A stretch of 36,775 nt of DNA from Dehalococcoidia bacterium UBA5748 (GTDB taxonomy: Bacteria > Chloroflexota > Dehalococcoidia > Dehalococcoidales > UBA5627): positions 1 through 36,775 of the forward strand of contig DIFM01000049.1 of NCBI GenBank assembly GCA_002419135.1. Direction: 5' to 3'. The number at the start of each line of letters is the position of its first letter. Position 1 is the first letter of the stretch. The notes beneath the pieces were generated by a model. The model ran no database searches, was not told the DNA's origin, and was given only the letters and a program-made list of their open reading frames with translations. Positions 31,829 to 36,775 of the stretch are shown here, in pieces. The position numbers and the translations under genes are program-made.

Positions 31829-32427
31829 TCAATAATATGCAGCAAAGGATAATTTTTGCCAAAAATATTTGCATTGATAAAAAGTTTTCCGAGTAACGTC
31901 AAATATTTTGTGTAAAATTGGGGAAGGGCTTATCCTCCCAGTTATTATTTGTAGTAGACGAGGCATCATCTGACACTCACAACCTTCCCTGACAGTGTTA
32001 TCTGTCTGATGTAACCTATCCAGCATCTTGTCGTCTGCCAATTGTTTGCTGTCTATAAAGGTCTGGTATGGTGTCTTGCCGAAACAATACTTCCCCGAAT
32101 GTGTTCGTTCCATATTATACTCTTCTATCCATTTGTCTACATCCTCCTGTATTTATTCTATGCTTCGATATATTTTCTTTCTAATAACCCGAAGGGCAGA
32201 GTTCCACGGACCGAGTCCGTGGGTGAATGAGATTTCCTGAATGCTATCTCAAGGAACAAGGTAGGTATTAACAAGAGCATATGCATTCAGGTCAAGCGAA
32301 GCTTGAACTGTAAAGTGCCACGGGCTTTGCCCGTGGGTATCTACATGCCACTGCATAAAACTCATCCTGTATTGTCTTGTTGAAGCGTTCGCAAACACCG
32401 TTAGTCTGTGGTGATCTGTCCTTTGTC
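31829..32427 (-). pseudogene. IS481-family transposase remnant (C-terminal part)
   Basis: Minus-strand frames encode pieces of an IS481-type DDE transposase. One (32345-32427) reads TKDRSPQTNGVCERFNKTIQ and ends DEFYAVA. The second (31829-32184) reads RKKIYRSIE, a stop codon, IQEDVDKWIEEYNMERTHSG, then KYCFGKTPYQTFIDSKQLA. A 160-bp element separates them, and removing it restores AVAFRKKIYRS in frame. An in-frame stop at about 32155 and loss of the N-terminal part, cut by the IS3-family element, show it is dead. Confidence 0.85.
32185..32344. mobile_element. 160-bp hairpin-rich miniature insertion, IS200/IS605-like
   Basis: This element interrupts the IS481 remnant without an obvious target duplication. 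It holds matching hairpins near both ends: CCACGGAC-CGA-GTCCGTGG (32204-32222) and CCACGGGC-TTT-GCCCGTGG (32318-32336). Inside are a perfect 9-bp long-range stem (32236-32244 with 32283-32291) and TCAAGC-GAA-GCTTGA (32292-32306). Subterminal hairpins and lack of duplication suit an internally deleted IS200/IS605 element, perhaps with the 3' end of a TnpB/omega-RNA region. It has no coding capacity. Confidence 0.6.
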
Positions 32428-32444
32428 TGAGGTGGACCCCATTG

Positions 32445-33320
32445 TTAGGGCAGGAGAGGGATGAAATTAAGGTGGGGTCCTCCTTTCCTTAATGGGTTTA
32501 ATACAAAGGATTCTACCATACCTCCTGTCGTAGTTGCTACCGGAATGAGATTATGTATGTAGACTTCTGCCGGTGTCTTGTATCCGAGCGCCTGATGCGG
32601 CCGTTCGGCATTATAGAATCGGAAGTAGTTCCCCAGACTGACCCTCGCCTCACCGCCGTTCTGATAGGCTCGCAGATATACTTCTTCGTATTTCACTGTC
32701 CGCCAAAGTCTCTCAATGAACAGATTGTCATTATAGCTGCCTTTTCCATCCATGCTGATTTTGATGCCATGTTCCTTCAGTAGACCAGTAAATTCATCAC
32801 CGGTGAACTGGCTGCCCTGGTCGGTATTGAATATCTCCGGTGTTCCTTCCCTGAGCGCTTCCTCCAGAGCCCCGACACAGAAATCATCATCCAGAGTATT
32901 GGAGAGCCTCCACGACAGCACGTACCGACTGTACCAGTCGATGATGGCTACCAGATAAAGAAATCCTTTTGCCATTGGAATATACGTGATGTCCGCTGCC
33001 CAGACCTGATTTGGCCGTGTTACCTTAAGTCCGGTCAATAGATAGGGATATATCTGGTTTCCTTTTCCGGGTTTACTCGTCCGGGGACGGCGATATATAG
33101 CCCTGATTCCCATCAGGCGCATCAGTCTCCGCACCCGCTTCCGGTTGACTATGTAACCCTGACTTCTCAAACAGACGGCTATCTTGCGTGCTCCGAAGAA
33201 CGGTGTGGCCAGATATAAGCGGTCAATCAGTGCCATCAAGTTAAGATCTTCAACCGAAATTCCTTTCGGTTGGTAATAACAACCGGAACGGCTGATCTCC
33301 AGCAACTGGCACTGCCGCAC
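32445..33320 (-). CDS. IS3-family transposase OrfB (DDE integrase domain)
   Basis: This 291-residue frame carries the rve-type integrase core. The DDE triad is Asp110 (WAADITYI), Asp167 (FNTDQGSQFTGDEF) and Glu203 (NLFIERLWR) with exactly 35 residues between the last two, and the region looks intact. An HTH_21-like segment precedes it (YLATPFFGARKIAVCLRSQG). The frame stays open upstream past the GTG at 33320 and overlaps the end of orfA, so the active product is probably an OrfAB fusion made by -1 frameshifting. The C-terminal tail beyond the typical YKTPAEV reaches into the inverted repeat. Confidence 0.92.
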   Translation of the reverse strand: MRQCQLLEISRSGCYYQPKGISVEDLNLMALIDRLYLATPFFGARKIAVCLRSQGYIVNRKRVRRLMRLMGIRAIYRRPRTSKPGKGNQIYPYLLTGLKVTRPNQVWAADITYIPMAKGFLYLVAIIDWYSRYVLSWRLSNTLDDDFCVGALEEALREGTPEIFNTDQGSQFTGDEFTGLLKEHGIKISMDGKGSYNDNLFIERLWRTVKYEEVYLRAYQNGGEARVSLGNYFRFYNAERPHQALGYKTPAEVYIHNLIPVATTTGGMVESFVLNPLRKGGPHLNFIPLLP

Positions 33321-33373
33321 TATTGAGAGCGACGGATGTCTGCGTTCAACCGCTTCACGCCGCCGCTCTACAT

Positions 33374-33658
33374 TCAGCGACTTGAAGCCCTGTCGAGAAA
33401 ATCCCGCTCCACCTTGAGCTGCCCAATCTCCTGGTATAAGCGGGCAACCAGATTTTCTTCTTCTTTCTTTTCACTCGCATGGTCTTTGCTGAAGATACCG
33501 GCTGCCTCATCTTGGAGAGCTTTCTTCCATTTGGTTACCATATTGGGGTGTACTTCATACCTTGCGGCTATCTGGGCAACCGTTTCATCGCCCTTTAAAG
33601 CTTCCAAAGCTACCTTAGCCTTGAACGATGGACTGTGTTTCCTTCTGCTTTCTTTCAT
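33374..33658 (-). CDS. IS3-family transposase OrfA (HTH protein)
   Basis: This 94-residue DNA-binding partner has a transposase_8-type helix-turn-helix (SPSFKAKVALEALKGDETVAQIAARYEVHPNMVTKWKKAL) and a C-terminal leucine-zipper-like coil ending VERDFLDRASSR. A GGATTTTC stretch in ERDFL allows a slip into the -1 frame, which then reads FSRQGFKSLNVERRREAVE and on into OrfB. AAGGAG lies before the ATG. The coding region appears undamaged. Confidence 0.9.
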   Translation of the reverse strand: MKESRRKHSPSFKAKVALEALKGDETVAQIAARYEVHPNMVTKWKKALQDEAAGIFSKDHASEKKEEENLVARLYQEIGQLKVERDFLDRASSR

Positions 33659-33951
33659 GTCCTGCTCCTTTTATTATATTTATTATTTTAAGGGCAGAAC
33701 TCCACCTTAACAACCTGTCCGAATTTCGGGGACCACCTCGGTATGCCCTATTGTAAATATATTCTCCGCCATTCCCCCCCCAACTAATTACTATCTGTTT
33801 TGATATTTGCAGATTTAATAATTCTTTAAATTGAAGAATTTTGCGTTTTATATTATTATATTAGACAATTGGGTTTTTATTTATAAAATAGTCATTATAT
33901 AAATAAGCATTCCTGTATTTAATTTAAAGGGGGTAATCAAAGGCGACCGGT

Positions 33952-36636
33952 ATGAGCAAAATCAATTCTTTTTTTGACCCGAAAAGTGTTGCCCTGGTAG
34001 GAGCTTCCAATCGTCCCGGAGCAATCGGGAATATTGTATTAGAAAATCTTATCATCGGTAAAGACAAACGCAAAGTATATCCAATCAATCCCAAATATGA
34101 AACATTGCTTGATTTAAAGTGCTACCCTAACCTCACCAGTCTCCCGGAAGTTCCGGAACTGGTGATTATTACCATTAACGCAGAAAATGTTCCCGCAATT
34201 GTAGAAACCTGTGCCGAAATCGGAACCAAAGCGATTACTATTATTTCAGCCGGGTTTAAAGAAGCAGGAAAAGCAGGTAATGAACGCCTAGATAAAATAA
34301 TGGAGATATGCCGTAATAATGATATCCGCCTTATGGGGCCGAACTGTCTGGGTTCTATGCGCCCCTGTTCTGATTTCAGCGGTTCTTTTGCCCGTAAAAT
34401 CACAAAATCGGGCAATATCGCTTTTCTTTCCCAGAGCGGAGCTCTTGGTGCCGCAGTTCTGGACTGGGCAATCAGCAGAGAAATAGGCTTCAGCGCATTC
34501 GTTTCGGTTGGTAGTATGATGGATGTCGATTTCGGAGCCTTGATCGATTATTTCGGTGATGATCCGGAAACAAAGAGCATCATCATTTATATGGAAACAA
34601 TTGGTAATACTCTTGAAAGCGTTAAGAATTTTATGAGTGCCGCGCGTGGCTTTGCACGCAGTAAGCCGATTATCGTTATCAAGCCAGGTAAGTTCCAGGA
34701 GAGCATACAGGCTGCAAAATCCCATACCGGAGCCCTAGTCGGTGATGATGCATATTACGACGCAGTATTCAATCGTGCCGGTGTTGTTCGTGTCGATGAA
34801 GTATCCGACCTGTTCAGCTGCGCTGCAATTCTGGATTCCACCAAACTCCCTAAAGAACAGAATGTAGCCATAATCACCAATGCGGGCGGGCCCGCTGTTC
34901 TGGCAACGGATGCCTTGATTGCCAAAGACGGAAAACTGAGTGTTATCTCCCCCGAGACCGAAAAGGCTTTGAATGAGGTACTCCCTACTTTCTGGAGCAA
35001 ATCCAATCCGATAGACATACTGGGAGATGCCGATGCCGAGCGTTATACAAAAGCAATAGAAATCGCTCTTAAAGACCCCGCTATCAATGGCATTGTAGTT
35101 ATCTACACACCACAAGGCGCTGCAAACGCTACAGACGTTGCAAAGGGCATTGTAAAAATCTCCAAGAAAAGCACTAAGCCGATTTTGACTACTATGATGG
35201 GTAGTAAAGAGGTCGCCGGCGCAAGACAGTTATTCTATGCCAACAAAGTTCCCACTTACGAATTCCCCGAAGAAGCTATGACCAGCTACCTCTATATGTA
35301 TAAATATGCTCGCAATCTGGAAAGCCTTTATCAAATCCCGGAAGATATTCCTTTTGACACCGGTATTGCAAAAAACCATTTGAAGACAATTATTAACAAT
35401 GCCGTACACAAAGGCGAAACATTATTAAGTGAAGAGGACTCTAAAAAATTTCTCAATACATATCGCATCGGTGTGAGTTTCCCCTTCTTTGCCAGAGACG
35501 TTGAACTGGCGGTAGCTACGGCAGACTCGGTAGGCTATCCGATAGTAATGAAAATACAGTCACCTGATATCTCTCACAAATCCGATGTCGGAGGCGTAGC
35601 TCTAAATATCAAGACACCCCAGCAGCTTCAGCAAGCGTATGCAGATATGATGGAGACTGTTAAAAAGAAGGCGCCTAAAGCTAAAATCGAAGGTGTTACC
35701 GTACAAAAGATGGTCGGAAAATACGACTATGAACTTATTATCGGAAGCAAAAAAGACGCCACTCTGGGTCCTGTCATAATCTTCGGTCAGGGCGGTATAG
35801 AAGCCGAATATCATAAGGATATTGCAATCGGATTGCCTCCTCTCAATCAGGTACTGGCAAGAAGACTGGTGGAGAAAACGAAATTATATTCAGCATTGTC
35901 TAAAGGTTTCAGAAATAAACCGCCGGTTGACCTGAGGTTGATTGATGAAACCCTGATAAGAGTTTCCAATATGATAGTAGACTTCCCGGAAATTGCGGAG
36001 CTTGATATCAACCCCCTGGTTATAAGCGAGAATAAAGTTATTGCACTGGATGCTCGTATTGTACTGGATTCTGAAGTTATAAAAAAAGGGATACCGGAAT
36101 CATCCCATCTTATTATTACCCCCTATCCGACCCGTTATATCCAAAATTGGTCATGTCATGACGGAAAGCAGGTTTTACTACGTCCAATTCGCCCCGAAGA
36201 CGAGCCTTTGGAGCATGCGCTTCTTGACGGGTTATCTCCCCAATCAACAAGTTTTAGATTTTTCCATCCCATCAGTGAGTTTACTCATGATATGCTGAGC
36301 CGTTTCTGTAATATAGACTATGATAGAGAAATAGCAATGGTAGCTGAATACAATGCTTCCGGCAAAAAACGGCTGGTGGGAGTAAGCCGGCTTATAATAG
36401 AATCCGGAAAAGAGATGGGTGAATTTGCAACCGTTATTGCCGATGAATTTCAGGATATTTGGCTCGGGCATAAACTGACCGATATGTTAATAGGTATTGC
36501 AAGGGAGAAGAACCTTAAATCCATTTACGGAATCATTCTTAAAGATAATATAAAGATGATAAACCTGGTACGCAACCTTGGTTTCCGACTCGAAAATGTA
36601 TCCGATAACGAATTAAAGGCTGTTATGGACCTTTAA
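33952..36636 (+). CDS. ADP-forming acyl-CoA synthetase fused to a GNAT domain
   Basis: This 894-residue protein combines a CoA-binding and ligase part (about 1-460), an ATP-grasp part (about 480-700) and a C-terminal GNAT acetyltransferase domain (about 730-894), the architecture of Pat/PatZ-type lysine acetyltransferases and of fused acetyl-CoA synthetases. The phosphohistidine of ADP-forming enzymes is present (His258, KSHTGAL), so the synthetase half may be active, converting acetyl-CoA + ADP + phosphate to acetate + ATP or the reverse. In the GNAT domain the acetyl-CoA loop reads FQDIWLGHKL, lacking the usual first glycines. It may act in energy conservation or protein acetylation control. 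It has its own terminator. Confidence 0.9.
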   Translation: MSKINSFFDPKSVALVGASNRPGAIGNIVLENLIIGKDKRKVYPINPKYETLLDLKCYPNLTSLPEVPELVIITINAENVPAIVETCAEIGTKAITIISAGFKEAGKAGNERLDKIMEICRNNDIRLMGPNCLGSMRPCSDFSGSFARKITKSGNIAFLSQSGALGAAVLDWAISREIGFSAFVSVGSMMDVDFGALIDYFGDDPETKSIIIYMETIGNTLESVKNFMSAARGFARSKPIIVIKPGKFQESIQAAKSHTGALVGDDAYYDAVFNRAGVVRVDEVSDLFSCAAILDSTKLPKEQNVAIITNAGGPAVLATDALIAKDGKLSVISPETEKALNEVLPTFWSKSNPIDILGDADAERYTKAIEIALKDPAINGIVVIYTPQGAANATDVAKGIVKISKKSTKPILTTMMGSKEVAGARQLFYANKVPTYEFPEEAMTSYLYMYKYARNLESLYQIPEDIPFDTGIAKNHLKTIINNAVHKGETLLSEEDSKKFLNTYRIGVSFPFFARDVELAVATADSVGYPIVMKIQSPDISHKSDVGGVALNIKTPQQLQQAYADMMETVKKKAPKAKIEGVTVQKMVGKYDYELIIGSKKDATLGPVIIFGQGGIEAEYHKDIAIGLPPLNQVLARRLVEKTKLYSALSKGFRNKPPVDLRLIDETLIRVSNMIVDFPEIAELDINPLVISENKVIALDARIVLDSEVIKKGIPESSHLIITPYPTRYIQNWSCHDGKQVLLRPIRPEDEPLEHALLDGLSPQSTSFRFFHPISEFTHDMLSRFCNIDYDREIAMVAEYNASGKKRLVGVSRLIIESGKEMGEFATVIADEFQDIWLGHKLTDMLIGIAREKNLKSIYGIILKDNIKMINLVRNLGFRLENVSDNELKAVMDL

Positions 36637-36661
36637 TATAATTAAATTATAGGATAACGAC

Positions 36662-36692
36662 AAACACCCTCGCGAAAGCGGGGGTGTTTTTT
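36662..36692 (+). terminator. Rho-independent terminator of the acyl-CoA synthetase gene
   Basis: AACACCCTCGC and GCGGGGGTGTT pair around GAAA (one G·T pair), followed by TTTT and TTG. Confidence 0.9.
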
Positions 36693-36701
36693 GTATAGGA
36701 A

Positions 36702-36724
36702 AACCCCACGTTAGACGTGGGGTT
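36702..36724. repeat. Perfect hairpin, possible end of an IS200/IS605-type element
   Basis: AACCCCACG and CGTGGGGTT form a perfect 9-bp stem with a TTAGA loop, followed by CAAAAGAGC and an AT-rich tail to the window edge. It is the second hairpin after the gene and has no T tract, so it is not a terminator. Its form resembles IS200/IS605 ends, but no transposase is visible before the edge. Confidence 0.4.
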
Positions 36725-36775
36725 CAAAAGAGCTTTCAGCGATGAGGCGAAAAAAACTCCTTTTGATATAAACTA

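Larger units (their letters stand above)
32428..33741 (-). mobile_element. IS3-family insertion sequence
   Basis: This element of about 1.3 kb contains orfA and orfB in the usual overlapping arrangement. Imperfect terminal inverted repeats begin TGAGGTGGACCCC at 32428 and, on the other strand, CGAGGTGGTCCCC at 33741. They agree at most of their first 13 bases and again in CAGG further in. I see no clear direct target duplication. It sits inside or at the broken end of the IS481 remnant, so it arrived after it. Confidence 0.8.

Noticed and set aside
32190..33710. Similarity between AAGGGCAGAGTTCCAC (near 32191) and AAGGGCAGAACTCCAC (near 33691)
   Set aside because: Only about 14 of 16 bases, one copy in each of two unrelated elements; probably chance unless more copies are found.
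32425..33745. Target-site duplication of the IS3-family element
   Set aside because: Flanking bases (GTC on the left, GGT or GTA on the right) do not match, so I do not claim one.
1..36775. CRISPR array or defence island
   Set aside because: No regularly spaced repeats and no cas or known defence genes were seen; only the toxin remnant is related.

Overview
The window looks like ordinary chromosome from a Chloroflexota bacterium, most probably class Dehalococcoidia. This is inferred from protein resemblance and gene order, not from a marker-gene search. The signs are a CBS-less GuaB3-type IMP dehydrogenase-like protein, the rsmI / small zinc protein / metG / polyprenyl synthase run, an EF-Tu with a Cys4 insertion, moderate GC, and dispersed intergenic repeats. 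Most of the window is housekeeping, and I found no convincing multi-gene undescribed system. The less ordinary material is a nest of decayed mobile elements at 31.8-33.7 kb, several unusual starts and promoters, and small unassigned proteins.

Layout. 0.2-2.4 kb: aldo/keto reductase (-), a small unknown protein, tRNA-Thr(CGU), and an unknown 257-aa protein with an acidic tail. 2.6-7.7 kb: GuaB3-like protein (-) divergent from rsmI, a 78-aa zinc-knuckle protein, metG and a long-chain polyprenyl diphosphate synthase. 7.7-8.2 kb: a repeat-rich gap. 8.2-11.6 kb (-): moaE, ftsH and an endonuclease IV-like TIM barrel. 11.8-14.9 kb: rsfS (+, apparently a CTG start), ndk (-), and a thiL-tsaE-tsaB operon (-) that seems to have a leaderless mRNA. 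15.3-19.0 kb: DUF362-type protein, acylphosphatase, a 47-aa lysine-rich protein, rnc, tRNA-Gln, a 5'-truncated MazF/PemK toxin remnant, and an M50 site-2 protease with CBS domains. 19.2-24.0 kb: a UspA + MFS pair ending in a strong terminator, then an iron module (DtxR-FeoA fusion regulator + FeoB) with a palindromic operator over its promoter.

24.1-29.1 kb is the translation cluster: tRNA-Thr(UGU), tRNA-Tyr, tRNA-Thr(GGU), tuf, rpmG, secE, nusG, rplK, rplA, an L10 leader with attenuator, rplJ and rplL. This is close to the E. coli thrU-tyrU-glyT-thrT-tufB-secE-nusG-rplKAJL order, but rpoBC does not follow. 29.2-31.8 kb: a small two-helix membrane protein, a DUF502 membrane protein and a ComM/YifB ATPase. 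31.8-33.7 kb: an IS481-type transposase remnant interrupted by a 160-bp hairpin-rich element, next to an IS3-family element. 33.9-36.7 kb: an ADP-forming acyl-CoA synthetase fused to a GNAT domain, a terminator, and a hairpin that may be the edge of another element.

Functionally the genes cover translation and its regulation (RsmI, MetG, Tuf, ribosomal proteins, RsfS, TsaB/TsaE, RNase III), cofactor and isoprenoid synthesis (ThiL, MoaE, polyprenyl synthase), membrane proteolysis (FtsH, M50), ferrous iron uptake (FeoB under a DtxR-type regulator) and acyl-CoA metabolism. All three threonine tRNA anticodons (CGU, UGU, GGU) are present in this one window.
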